This document shows, in pieces, positions 10,790 through 23,300 of a stretch of DNA of 64,000 nt (within the stretch, counting starts at the first letter, position 1; each line of letters starts with the position of its first letter). The translations under genes and the position numbers were made by a program. The stretch is from Gossypium raimondii (lineage: Eukaryota > Streptophyta > Magnoliopsida > Malvales > Malvaceae), in the NCBI RefSeq assembly GCF_025698545.1, contig NC_068569.1, positions 18,538,001 to 18,602,000 on the forward strand. Direction: 5' to 3'. The notes beneath the pieces are model-generated. The model was not told where the DNA came from, ran no database searches, and saw only the letters and a program-made list of their open reading frames with translations.

Positions 10790-13240
10790 TTGAGTGTAAA
10801 TATTTTCTGTTTTGAGTTGATTGTAGTGGTTCTAAACTATATATGACTTACCCATCGAGTGTAAATAATAAAGGTTTTCAGAATGGATGGATAGCGGATT
10901 TGGTAAAATTATCACTTCATCCATTTAATTAATTTAATTAATTAGTTCGTATGGTTTGATTAAATAAATTATTAAAAATTAAAAAAAATTAATTTAATCA
11001 ATTTTTTGCTCATTTCAATCAATCCGTACCAATTTCCAAATCCATTGATCTAATGACTTTCTTTAGACTGATACACCAACCAGTTTCTAGTCCAGTCTGA
11101 TTCAAACATATAATTTTATTTTTCTATTTTAATTTTCTTTATTTATAATATCTAAAAGCATGAATTTTATAAAAATGAATTAATAAAACTTTTATTATTT
11201 ATTATATTATTACATTGACATTTACATAATATTTTATTAGGTAAACTACATTGCAGGTATTCTAAAATAGCGTTGTTCTTAATTTGGTCACTTTATTTTT
11301 TTTGTCAATTTAATCACTCTAATTAATATAAGTACCCGAATTGGCCATTGTAGTTAAAAATCCCATTAATCTACTGATGGGTTGTTGATGTGACAATTTT
11401 TTTTACTTTTTTACTAGAGCTGGGGATTTTTTTATAATTAGTCCAGAACATTTATTTTAGAGTAAAGTACACCAACAATCACTTAACTTTTATTTCAATA
11501 ACAAAACAGTCACTCAACTTTCAAAAAATAACAAATCAGTCACTAACGTTAGTGAAAAGTGACAAATTAGTCACCCACTAACATTTTCCATTTCAGGTCT
11601 AACGGGATAGGTGATGTGGCCAATTAACTTGCCTCGTTGATGAGGAGCCAAAGGGTCTAAGGTTTGGATGGGTTTAGGAAAAAGAAAAGATGGATTGGGA
11701 TTAAAGAAAAAAAAAAGAAAGGATCGATTGGTATTAACATTTTAGGGTTTAGTGTTAGATGATTGAATGATTGAAACTTTTAGTGTAAAAGTAAGATTCA
11801 ACGATTGAACGATTGAAAGTTTGAATGATTGATATTTTGAGTTTTGAGTTTATGGAAAAAAAAAAGACAACAAAAGATATCAGTGGTTAGGGTTTAGGGC
11901 CACAATTGTTAATAGGATAGAAACAGCTGATGTTGTTGCATCCATTGTAACGAGTAAGTTTCTTTGTTAGTTTATGCTTTTTTGAATTTAGGGAGATTTG
12001 GGTTTAGGGTTTTTTTGGATTCCTTTCTTGGAAAATGTTGCATTTGCATGGGGTTTATGTACTGTGTATGTTTATTGGTTGTATTAAAGTGTGGCAAGTT
12101 TTGATTTCTTTTGTTATTTAAGTGTATAACAGGTTTGGATTGTTCTAAAGTTATTGTTTGTCATGTGCATACAAATAGCCTTAGGAAAGAGACAAATCAG
12201 TTCCTATTTTTATGACTAACAATATCAAGCTTCTTTGGATTCAAATATGACAAATTAGATCCTAGTTGTCAAGAAATTTTTTAAATGTTGAATCAAATAT
12301 GATAAATTAATTCATAGTTGTCAAGAACATTTTTAAATGTTGATTCAAATATGATAAATTAATTCATAGTTGTCAAGAACATTTTTAAATGTTGATTCAA
12401 ATATGATTATTGTTTGTATCAAAGTATATGGCGTGTTTGGATTTTTTAAAGTTATTGTGCGCCATATACATACCCTTAGAAAAGAGACAAATTAGTTCCT
12501 ATTTTTATGTATAACAATACAAAGCTTCTTTGGATTTAAATATGACAAATCGGTTCCTAGTTGTCAAAAGCACTTTTTAAATGTTAATTCAAATATGATT
12601 ATTGTTTGTATCAAAGTGTATGGTGATTTAGATTTTTTAGTTATTTTCTATCATGTGCATGATAAAAATGGATTTGTTTGTATTAAAGTGAATGACATGT
12701 GCATGATAGAAATGATTTTTTTTTGTATTAAAGTGTATGGCATGTGCATGATAGAAATGGATTTTTTTGTAATAAAGTGTTTGGTTATTGTCAGCCACAA
12801 CCTTTATTGATGAGTACTCGAATTGATCATTACCGTTAAAAATTTAGTCACCCTAATTAAGATAAGTACTCAATCATTATTGTTAAAAATTTTGTTAATC
12901 TACTAACAGATTACTGATGTGGTTTTTTTTTTAGTTTTTTACGAACTCTTTTATAATTAGTCCAGAACATTTATTTTAATTTAATTGTTTCCATTCTCCG
13001 ATGCCTCTATCCACTGTCGCCCTCCCAAACAACTCACCGTTTCCTTTCCTCTTGCTCAGCTTCTTCATTGTCACACAACATTTAAACCTTTGTGCTCCAA
13101 AATAACAAATCATTCAAGCTCGCAACGACTTCTTGCGTTGTAACTTCATCGTTCCCCCTTTATGCTTCAATAATTGCATGAATAATTGCAACAAATGTTG
13201 AAAGCTGGAATAATAATCAATTCCAACATGAAGCAGTTTC
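10790..13240. other. Intergenic repeat-rich region
   Basis: No gene is seen. 11327-11460 and 12855-12982 are related direct copies, both ending in ATTAGTCCAGAACATTTATT. Between them, 12080-12290 and 12410-12600 are diverged tandem copies of one block (see the repeat entry). 13000-13240 may belong to the old gene fragment interrupted at 13246. Confidence 0.45.
12080..12790. repeat. Diverged tandem duplication with short internal repeats
   Basis: A block including GAGACAAATCAGTTCCTATT and CAAGCTTCTTTGGATTCAAA recurs about 310-330 bp later with substitutions. Within it, a unit of about 55 bp (TCAAGAACATTTTTAAATGT plus CAAATATGATAAATTAATTC) is repeated from 12270 to 12405. 12595-12790 contains further copies of AAAGTGTATGGCATGTGCAT-like words. 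Confidence 0.6.
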
Positions 13241-13245
13241 ACATG

Positions 13246-16090
13246 TGTAACACCCCTAACCCTTATCCGTCACCGGAACAGGGTTACAGAGCATTACCGA
13301 ACCTTTGTTACACATATTAAGAATCAATCATATAACACTCATATTGTCCCTTAGATGGACCCTCGAGACCCAATATTCACCTTAGAAGTGAATCGGGACT
13401 AAATCGGGTACTCAGGGTATTTTTTTCAAAATCTAAAAAATTTTCTTAGAAGCAGGGGATCCACACCCGTATGGCAGGTCGTGTGAGCCACACGACCAGG
13501 AGACACGCCCGTGTCTTAGGCCATGTGGGCATTTGATATGAGGCACACGGTCGTGTCCCAGCCTGTGTCATTACCCTTGTAACTCTCTAACTTGGGTCAC
13601 ACGGCTAACCGCACGTCTGTGTGCTAGGTTGTGTGCAAGGTGTAGGGGTTACACGGCCAAGCCACATGTCCGTGTGCTAGGCCGTGTGTAAAAACCTGGG
13701 TATTCTGTTTTGAAATTCAAGGTGTAGGGGACACACGGCTAGACTACACGCCCATGTCTCAAGCTATGTGTCACATACGGCTGAGACACAAGCCTATGTA
13801 TCTGCCCTTGTGGACGAAAATAGGTCATTTTAAGGCCATTTTTCTCACCCATTTTGACATTAACCTGCACTCAACATTCACATACACCAATATATTCCAA
13901 CCAAGCAATCAATACAAGCTAAAACATGCTCTCAACATGACATAACATCACAATATTTCATTTACTTATACCTACCTATTTAACTCATTTCATTGATTTA
14001 TCAAATTCTACTACTAATTACATACATACAAACATTTAAGATTCACAACCACAATTTAAACTATTTCATTGCCAAACCAACCCTATACATGCCATATAAA
14101 CCAAAATTTACATTGCAAAAACTATCGGAATAAACTGGATAGTATAGCTTGATGTGTTGATCCGATCTTCCGACTACACGTTAATCTACAAGAAAATTAA
14201 ACAACACGAGTAAGCTTAATGAATCTTAGTAAGTTCAATAGGTTAAACATTAATCTTACTGAACTTAATATAATAAAATAAATTAAATTGTAAATAAATC
14301 ATATATTTTCCCTGTCAAATACAATATAATCAATAAACACTTCCTTCAGATCAATATCAATAATAATCTATAAATCTTTCAATTCAATCACATAAGTCTC
14401 TTACCATTTCTTACTGAATCGAAGAACGGCTTACGGATATGAGTATATCGTTCTTTTTGTGCTATAGTCTAACTATGGTCTTACACATGCATTGTCATGG
14501 CCCTGCCATGGTCTTACATTTGTAGTGCCATAACCCAATTATGGATCTTATCATCAGAATGCCATAGCCCAGCTATGGTCTTACACATGTATCTATACTG
14601 CCATGGTCCAACCATGGTCTTACGTTCAAGGTGTCATAACCTAGTTATGGTCTTTTCATTAAAATGTCATAGCCCAGCTATGGTCTTACATTTAAAAATT
14701 TTCATGATCCAACCATGGTCTTATCCGTCAATTCATTCTTTGCCACGGAACAATCGTACTCAACCTTGCGTTCTATTTGTTTTAAACATTCAATTCAATT
14801 TTCATACTTTTACAATAATCTTAATTTCAACAACAAAATATGAATAAATATATTATATCATTCCTAAATTAACAAATAATCATGAAAGTTTAACCATATG
14901 AACTTACCTAGGTTGGATTGTAAAATTGGTAGTAGTTTAGAGACTACTCAGCTAATTTTCATTTTTCTCGTTGATCTACGAACTCTTGATCTAGAATGTA
15001 AAATTTTTCATTCATTAGCATATATTTCAATTTCAGCCCACTTCACAATTTATACCCTTCAAATTTCGAAATTACACAATTACCCTAACTTTTACAGTTT
15101 TTGCAATTTAGTCCCTCACAAATTAACTCATCAAATGAGCTAATTTTTCTCAATTAACACTTTATCTAAATATTATAAGCTATTACACAGCCTTTAATAA
15201 ATATAGCTATTACACAGCCTTTAATAAATATACTTTAATACCAAACCCTAATATTTAATCTTTTTGAATTTGGTCCTAAAATCAATTTCTATTGAAATTA
15301 CTTGATAAAATCTTCATAAAACAAAATTAAAACTTCAAATCCATGTTAATTCATCATAAAAATCCAGAAATCATCAATGGTAACTTTCAAAATTACCCAT
15401 AGAATAAAAACTAATGAATTAAATAGTTGGGCCTAATTGTAAAAGTCTTAAAAATACAAAATTACAAGAAAAGAGCAAGAATTGAACTCACATGATGCAA
15501 AAATATGAAAAACCAACTTATAGGACCTTAAATGGCATTTTTGGACTGAAAATTAGAAGAATAATAGCCTAGAAAAGTTTAGAATTCAATTTATTTAAGT
15601 TAATTTCACAAAATTTACAATTTTGCCCTTTAATCACATGATTTTTGTTTTCTTTTCTGCTTATGCCGCCTCATGCCTTTATTTTAGGCATAATTGTTCC
15701 TTAAGTCCTCCTTTGTTCATTAATTAAGCAATTTAATCACTATTTCTTTAATTAGCAAGTTTTGCACCTTTTTCAATTTAGTCATTTTTAGTTAATTAAC
15801 TATCGAAACATTAAAATTTTCTAACGTAACTTTAATACTACCTTAATGACACTCCGTAAATATTTATAAAAATATTTACAGCTCAGTTTATAAAATCGAG
15901 GTCTTGATACCTCGTTTTCAAAACCAATTAATCTAACAAATATTTCTAAAGCATAATTCACTAATTCATAAGCCTTCCTAAATTCACAATCGACTCATAA
16001 ACACTATATAATAAAATTTACGAGCTCACTTTTCAGATTTAGTAGTCTCGAACTACTGTTTCCGACACCACTAAAAATTGGGTTGTTACA
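13246..16090 (+). mobile_element. 2.85-kb solo LTR with perfect target duplication
   Basis: Starts TGTAACACCCCTAACCC and ends GGGTTGTTACA, with exact 5-bp duplications ACATG at 13241-13245 and 16091-16095. No coding region, primer site or second LTR is present, so it is a solo LTR. Inside are GC-richer CACACGGCC/GGCCGTGTG words (13470-13770) and a tandem array at 14460-14730. The length and the ACAGGGTTAC...CATTACCG block near the start are shared with the LTR at 49834-52683, so both belong to one family, probably Ty3/gypsy. Confidence 0.85.
14462..14730 (+). repeat. Tandem array of CCATGGTCTTACA-type units
   Basis: Seven or eight imperfect units of roughly 35-45 bp, each with a near-palindromic core such as CATAGCCCAGCTATGGTCTT or CATGGTCCAACCATGGTCTT. 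It lies within the solo LTR. Each core could form a short stem-loop. Confidence 0.75.
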
Positions 16091-16095
16091 ACATG

Positions 16096-16279
16096 TTTAG
16101 AAAACTAGTTAGGAAGATGATCCAATACCTTCTTTCCCGTTACTTTATCGATGATATCAGCTTTGAAGTTGAGGAAGCCTTTTCGCTTTCCAAACATACC
16201 AACTCCCTGTTATCAAAGAAAACAATCAATCTAAAGTTCTGTCATCAAAGGGAAAAAAGTGAGTACTATAGGAGATATT
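16096..16279 (-). pseudogene. Possible degenerate exon interrupted by two retroelements
   Basis: On the minus strand, an acceptor TTTGATAACAG at about 16208 is followed by an open stretch reading GVGMFGKRKGFLNFKAD and then IIDKVTGKKVLDHLPN before a stop. I do not recognise the family. The same host sequence is cut by the solo LTR (13246-16090) on one side and the copia element (16285-18633) on the other. A further minus-strand stretch at 18655-18700 (DVAVGFKQILNLLNKKG) could be a neighbouring exon. If it was once a gene, it is now broken. Confidence 0.3.
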
Positions 16280-16284
16280 TGACA

Positions 16285-18633
16285 TGTTAGAGTTGTGTGA
16301 CCCAAATTCTAAGAGATTGCTTGTAAGTCAAGTTAAACAAAATATATTTTCTTTCTAGAAGATTTAGTATTTATTAGTATAATATATTTAGCATTTATTA
16401 GCATAGTTTATTTGACCTACTAATTTACCCTATAAATAGGTTCTTTTACAACCTTAGAAAAGACACTCATTAGAGATTAGAACTCATAACACATTTAAAG
16501 AATTTTGTGTTTACGTTTTGAGGGTTCTTTGTTTTCGGGTTTTTAGGGTTTAGTTTTTATCTCCATTTTTTGTACTATTCGTTCTTTTGCCATTATAGTA
16601 AAATTATCTTAGCCTGTGGTTTTTTATCTTCTTTGGAGGGATTTTTCCACGTTAAATTTGTGTGTTCAATTTCTCATTTTATTCTGTTATTTTTTTACTT
16701 GTTGCTTAATCGGGTTGATCCTAACAAGTGGTGTCAGAGCTAGTTCATTTTTCATAGATCAACCCGTTTAGATATGACAGCAGCAAGGTTTGAAATTGAG
16801 AAGTTTGATGGTGAGACAAATTTCAATCTGTGGTAAGTTCGGATGATGACAATTCTAGTTCAAATCGAATTGAAAAAGGTTGTTACCGGGAAAAAGCCTG
16901 AGATTCTAAATCAAACAGAATGGGAAGAGCTTGATGAAAAAGCCTTGTCTGCCTTATGGAAAAGGTTAGAAACTCTTTATGCGGCTAAGCCTCTGGCTAA
17001 CCGTTTAGTGTTGAAAAAATGTCTATTTACGTTTCGCATGAACGAATGTGAGCTTCTTAGAAATCACATCAGTCAATTCATTACTCTTTTAAATGATTTA
17101 AAGAACATTTAGGTTCATATTGACGATGAAGATTAGGTTATGTTATTATTGTGCTCTTTACCCCATTTATACAAGTCTTTCAGGGAGACCCTAATTTATG
17201 ACAGAGACAAACTCTCGTTCGAATATATGAAGGGTCATTTGTTAAGTAGAGACAAACTCAACAATGAGTTTGGTTTGGATAGTAAAATAGATAGACAAGC
17301 TTCCGTTTTGGTAGCATCAAAGAAACGAGACAAAATGTGTCGCTATTGTAAAAAGTTAGGTCACGTCAAAGCAGATTGTTATAAATCGCGAAATAAAAGA
17401 GTTGCTGAGAGTAACGAGGAAGATGTAGCTGATGCTAATTTGGCCGATAAAAGTGGTGATGATTTCTTGTTAGTGTCAACAAGCGATAACTCTAAGCTCA
17501 CGTCTGAGTGGATTCTAGATTCGAGATATTCTTTCCATATTTGTTTCAATAGATAATGGTTCTCCACATATAGTTCGGTTAAAGGTGGAGAATTGTGTGC
17601 ATGGGAAACGATTCATCTAGTAAGGTAATTGGTATTGGTACTATTAAAATTAGGATACACGATGGGATAATTAGGACACTCCTAGATGTGAGGTATGTAC
17701 CTGATTTACGAAAGAATCTTATCGCTTTGAGTATTTTAGACTTGAAAGGATACAGAATCAACATCGAGTCGAGCGACATTAAAGTATCTCATGGAGCTCT
17801 CGTTTTGTTAAAAGGTAAAAGAACTGGCAGTCTTCATATTCTGGAAGGTTCTACAGTGACCGGTGAAATCGGACGTCCCTTGTCCGTTATGGAGTCGAAG
17901 TCAACTCGTTTGAAGCAGAGGCAACTTGGTCATATGAGGGAAAAAGGTATGACCGTTTCGTTGAAAAGAGGTTCTCTTTCGGATGTAGGTTTTGAAAAGT
18001 TAGGGCACTATGTTCGAAAAAATCAGACCCGGGTTAGTTTTGATTTGGAAGTGCACAAGTCGAAGGCTAGAAGTCTTCCAGCTTCTAAGCACAGATTCGA
18101 CTCAGTCAATTCCCTACATAGTTCAAGATTGGCCCGTGACGGGCTTTGGCAAAGATGGCGTTGTAAGAATTCTTGTCAAGGTGGAGATTGTTAGAGTTGT
18201 GTGACCCAAATTTTAATAGATTGCTTGCAAGTCAAGTTAAACAAAATATATTTTCTTTCTAGAATATTTAGTATTTTTTAGTATAATATATATTTAGCAT
18301 TTATTTGCATAGTTTATTTGACCTACTAATTTATCCTATCAATAAGTTCTTTTACAATTTTAGAAAAGACACTCATTAGAAATTAGAACTCATAACACAT
18401 TTAGAGAATTTTATGTTTACGTTTTGAGGGTTCTTTGTTTTCGGGTTTTCGGGGTTTAGTTTTTATCTCCATCTTTTGTACTCTTCATTCTTTTGCCATT
18501 ATAGTAAAATTATTTTTGACCGTGGTTTTTCATCCCCTTTGGAGGGGGTTTTCCACGTTTAATTTGTGTGTTCAATTTCTTAATTTATTTCGCTTTTTTT
18601 TTTACTTGTTGCTTAATCGGGTCGGTCCTAACA
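16285..18633 (+). mobile_element. Small non-autonomous Ty1/copia retrotransposon, decayed
   Basis: LTRs at 16285-16726 (442 bp) and 18189-18633 (445 bp) both start TGTTAGAGTTGTGTGACCC and end CCTAACA. A perfect TGACA duplication sits at 16280-16284 and 18634-18638. A primer-binding site (AGTGGTGTCAGAGC, initiator-Met tRNA type) begins at 16727, and a purine tract (AAGGTGGAGA) precedes the 3' LTR. The 1.46-kb interior encodes only gag and the start of protease. Integrase, reverse transcriptase and RNase H are absent. The first 100 bases of the two LTRs differ at several positions, so it is not very recent. Confidence 0.9.
16774..17555 (+). pseudogene. Copia gag-protease remnant
   Basis: The frame begins at ATG 16774 with the copia gag start (FDGETNFNLW), then meets a TAA directly after NLW and two TAGs near 17110-17136. 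The UBN2-type gag domain spans about 16840-17230. A CCHC zinc knuckle (CRYCKKLGHVKADC, C-x2-C-x4-H-x4-C) lies at 17337-17378. The protease active-site region reads WILDSRYSFHI, so the glycine of the usual Asp-Ser/Thr-Gly triad is replaced and the enzyme would be inactive. Downstream remnants in another frame run to 18190. Typical full copia polyproteins exceed 1300 residues; this one is a deletion derivative. Confidence 0.85.
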
Positions 18634-18638
18634 TGACA

Positions 18639-19480
18639 TTTCCTTTTTTGTTTAGCAAATTCAGAATTTGCTTAAAACCCACAGCAACATCCATCAGATG
18701 TAGCTTCCTATAATTTATTTAACAATTCTTCCATGATTTTCAGTACGAGAGATAAAAACAAGTAAAACAAAAAGCACCCATACCAAAAGGCTCAATGATG
18801 AATGCAAGTATTATGAAGTGAATAAGTACTTAAAGTCACGTTCCCATTAGCCAAAATCCCATTTTCACTCTCCAGATTCTTTAATCATGGTCTAAACAAA
18901 GATGACTCAATAGCAGCCCTGTAAAATTTACGTCATGAATGATCAGACAATGGGTTCTTACCGAATTCCGAAATATCAAAGAACTGAAATCAAAAAAGAA
19001 AAAAGGCGATTCACCTGAAGTCTACTATGAGAATACTAGTTGAGCAAAAGAAACCAAAATATAAAATGTTAGCCATAGAAAAAATATATATTCTTTCAAA
19101 GTTTTGAAAACAATGTTAATCATTATTCTAAACCTTTCCCACATAAGATTTTATTATGATAATCTCTAAGATGCATGCATGCATGCATGTATCTGTAATG
19201 ATTAGATGCTGTCCACTATCATTAGGAAGGATCAAGTAAAAATATCCCAACAATCAAGTAAAAATATCAAATTTTTTGGATTTTTTCTTATCAAACAAAT
19301 TATTTTAATATTTTTAAAAGGCATGCAAGATTTAACTGTAAAAAAATTTCACACTATATAAAATTAAATATTTCTTTTCAATATGCAAAAAAGAATAACT
19401 AATACTATACTAAAATTTTCATAAATATCATTTAAATTAAAAAAAACTTGACCTTAGTCCTATTTCTCAATACTATGCAT
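18639..19480. other. Intergenic, no clear gene
   Basis: May continue the broken minus-strand gene fragment cut by the copia element. Contains an ATGC tandem repeat (ATGCATGCATGCATGCATG) at about 19171-19189. No conserved domain is recognised. Confidence 0.4.
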
Positions 19481-19489
19481 CCTAAATTG

Positions 19490-19900
19490 CACTATCCACT
19501 TTTTTATAAAATCGAGCTCATCAATGATAGAATCTATTGAAAATTCTTAAGCTATCTCTTTTTCGATGTACCACCAAGTAAGTTGAAAGAAAATCATCTC
19601 CATTCTATTGCGAAGCCTTATCTTCACAATTTTCATGGTTGAAAATGCTCATTCCATTATTGCAGTAGACACGAAAAGAGTTAGCACAAGACGAATAATT
19701 CTATTAAAAAGAGGATAAATACTTGACTTATTTGTCTTAGCTAGCACTTGACACAACTCAACAACTATAAAAGCTTTTTACAACTCCGTGTTTGGATGAG
19801 CATCAAGTTAAAAATGCTCCAATTAAATCTTCATGTGTAGTTCTCCTTACTCCGTAAAATCACCAAGATAAAAATCATTCATAAGCTTGATATTTTAAGT
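19490..19900 (-). pseudogene. hAT transposase C-terminal relic (TTF-type/ZMYM1-like)
   Basis: Read on the minus strand, the sequence gives VELCQVLAKTNKSSIYPLFN, then RLVLTLFVSTAIME, an in-frame TGA, AFSTMKIVKIRLRNRMEM, and after a shift YIEKEIA and EFSIDSIIDELDF. This is the hAT dimerisation region (VSTAxxERAFSxMK) of TTF-type zinc finger transposases. Several stops and at least one frameshift show it is dead. Only the C-terminal end is present, and no terminal inverted repeats were found. Confidence 0.75.
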
Positions 19901-20324
19901 TACTGATATTTTAATAATATAAAACAAAACTTGCGGCTATAAAATAGCTACTACAAAATAGATGCATTAATGTTGAAGCAATAGTTAAAAAAGCAAAAAG
20001 AAAATTGAATTTCATTATTAATTTTAATATTTTAATATTTTAATATTTTTGATACATTTATTATTGTAAAATATTACAATAATATAAATTTTGAAGCATA
20101 ATAATATAACCTTACAATTTTAATCATTACAACGCATTCTAATTAATCAAAGAAAATGTCAAGATGTAAATATGAAAACGAACTATTTATCGCTTAATTA
20201 TATTAGTTTTCACATTTGCTAAGATGTTTCAACTTTTAAGAAGATTTAACAAAGCTTTGCAAATAGTATAACAAATCTGATCGTCTTCTAACCCAAAGTC
20301 CAAGGGGTTCAGGTCAGCTCATAA
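19901..20324. other. 3' flank of ISA3
   Basis: AT-rich non-coding sequence downstream of the isoamylase stop codon. It probably includes the 3' UTR just below 20325. No gene is seen. Confidence 0.4.
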
Positions 20325-23300
20325 TTATTTAGCTTCAAGAAGAATGGAAGAGTATGGAGCCACATTATAGGTGCTGCCAATTCCAGGGACTCCTTCACCC
20401 ACAAAATCATCCGGCGACGCAAGATTGGTGTCCACCTGCAGTTTCAATATCCATTCCTAATCTCAGTTCAAGCTATCAACAACACAACACTGTTTCTATA
20501 TTAACAATCAAAACATGCTTATTCCCAAACAGGCTTTGTAGCTTTTATAATATGGAAAATTGCAGTTAATAATGCTAATAAAATCTTCATTTCCTATGAA
20601 AGTGCATTGGTGGAATCATAGATCACTAAAAAGTGCCAAGTGAACAGAATCAGGTAGTTTGAGACTAACCACACGGAACCAACGCCTCTTTGGTGGCGCT
20701 GGGGGTATAGAAACTTTAACGAAAAAGTCATGAGCATTGAATGCGAGATAGATTTCTCCACCACCTTTGTCATGAAGCCTGCAAGAAAAGAAATCGATCA
20801 TGCACACACATAAAGGCACATCGGAGCCCCCAAGAATATTTACAGCCATGGGATGGATAAAGATAAAGCAAACAAAATTGTTGTTTCTGAACAACATAAT
20901 CAGTCGATGAAGCCAAATGTGGATATACAAGGAACGTGGTGAGTAATGTCAACACATTACTTAAATCACAAATGACTAGGGGACATCAACAACCTATTAA
21001 GAGACATGTAAATTTCTTACGTAAATGCGAGGAATTTGCTGTCTGGGTTGTCCCAGTTATCCTCATGCCAAGTCACATCACTCTGCACACATAAAGCACC
21101 CATTGAGCTTCAGAGGATGTCAAAGCACAACGTAGTTTCACCAAGACAAGTGTAAAGAAAAATACTCTGTCGAGAAAATTCTCATGGGAAAATACTCGAT
21201 GCTTTTGCCGATAGTGTATCACCTCAGAGAAAAACCTGAAGTGGTCACTCTTCCTTGCATTCAACTGTTTCAACATAAATAATACCATCAAGCAAGTACT
21301 ATTTAGATCAAAGTTATTTAAAAAATGATAAATTTTAACCTGTTGCCACTGGAAATTATTAAGAGCAGTATCATGCCCGTAACTGTTGTTATTACCGTAT
21401 CGTGTATGCCCATATTCATCTCCCATTAGCATCATAGGAACTCCCTAATAATGATGCACTCAATGATTATAGTTTCTACAAGTTCAATCGCAGTATAAAG
21501 CAAATAATAGAAATCTAAGAGCAAAAATCAACAGAGCTTATGGATACACAAAATAGACACTGTTTAAACAGATAGTTGGGGGTATCAAAGGGGACAGTTC
21601 CAGGACCTCTCGAGACCTCTCACTCCATGAAGCATATGACGTGCAAAATTAGTGTCTAATATCTCTACCTGTGATACCATCAATGCCAAATGGAAGTTTT
21701 TCATTTGCCGGAAACGCAGGGCAATAATATCAACATTGTCAGTTTCTCCTATCAAAGAAATACAGGAAAAAGGAGTTTAGATGGAACAAATTTTAATAAA
21801 ATGATACAATTGAACATATTCACTTAACTGGAGACTCAAACCATGCAAAGAAATGAAAGGAAACAAGCTAAAGCCACTAAGGTAGTCCAAAACTATCATT
21901 ATGCATGCTTAGAGAAAGAATATAAAAACAATTTCGAAGGGGGAAAAAACATTTTTTTACATACCTTCAAACCCGCAATTCCAACTAAAGTTGTCATTGC
22001 TTCCATCATTTCCACCTTCTCCATTGGCTTCATTGTGCTGTCAAAACAAGCAGTAAGTGCAAATACTTCATACCCCCCACCCCCCCCCCCCCACACACAA
22101 AGGAATTACTTTAATGGATGCACCGGACATCATATACCTTAAAATTGTATGAAACAAGATCACGGAGGGTGAAGCCATCATGTGCAATGACAAAATTAAC
22201 ACTATGGTACGGCTTGCGTTTATTTTTCTGTAGAATGAGAAAAAAAATATGTTTTACAACCATTAAAATGGAAGAAGTTAAAGGTGACTGTATCAAGTCA
22301 AATTTACAACTAAGAGCACGGAAAATACTCCTAAAATAAAGACAAATTCCAAATATGATCAATTACAACATAACGCATAAATTATAACAAAAAGCAATTT
22401 AATAACATCTTAAACAATTAAATGCTTCAAGTGCCTTCTTTTTGTCCCACATTAATGTCTAGGAATGATACGCAGACCAAAACCAAACCATGCAACAACA
22501 GCTTCATAATTTGAAAATTTGGACTGAAAATGTGGCTGGGATTCTGTTTAGCATTTCTAAATTTTCATCTATACTCTCCAAGCTTAGTAGTTAATAATAT
22601 TTAAACAAGAGAATTGGGGCATAAAAAGCGCAGATGCTAGTTAGACAGCTATGATTTTCCTTGATTTTAGTATTTAGAGTGCTAATTTACAAGTACTAAT
22701 ATCACTGCACAAATAACACTTACCCGGTACAGGTCAGCAGATCCAGAGACGCGAGTTGCAAATGCTCCTTTCATACCAGGATCGCCCTAAATTAAGGAAA
22801 GTTCATAATTAGATACCAAACAGAGATCATCATATCATAAATAAGAAAGGATAATTTGAAGTACCCATCAAGGCCTGAAAATAATTTCAGCATCATGTAA
22901 AATAATGGTTTAGAGTATCAAAAAATTGAACTCAATACATTCCTACTTGTTTAATAAAATACAAAACTGGAAAACCCAACATACAATCTCAAGCAGTTCA
23001 TAAAAGTTAAATACTACATAAATTCTTATATAATGCTTATGTTAAAATTACTTTGATGATAAACTAGGGATTCTGAAGCATCAAGCAACTTCCAGTGCAG
23101 TGTAGCCAAGAAGAAACCCCAAGTGCTAAGATGCAAGACAATCTAGCAAGTGCCCCACTCCAACCATCACTACCACCACCAAACCCCAACCCCCAAGGCG
23201 AGGTACCTTTATTCAGAGGCAAATGGAGCAAAAAACCTAACTCAGTTAAGTTTGCTTATCTTTTCTTAAAATTTACAGTTTCTATTGTTACATTCAACCG

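Noticed and set aside
13754-15143. Several plus-strand open frames of 60-116 codons
   Set aside because: They lie inside the solo LTR and its repeat array and resemble no protein family; chance frames in repeats.
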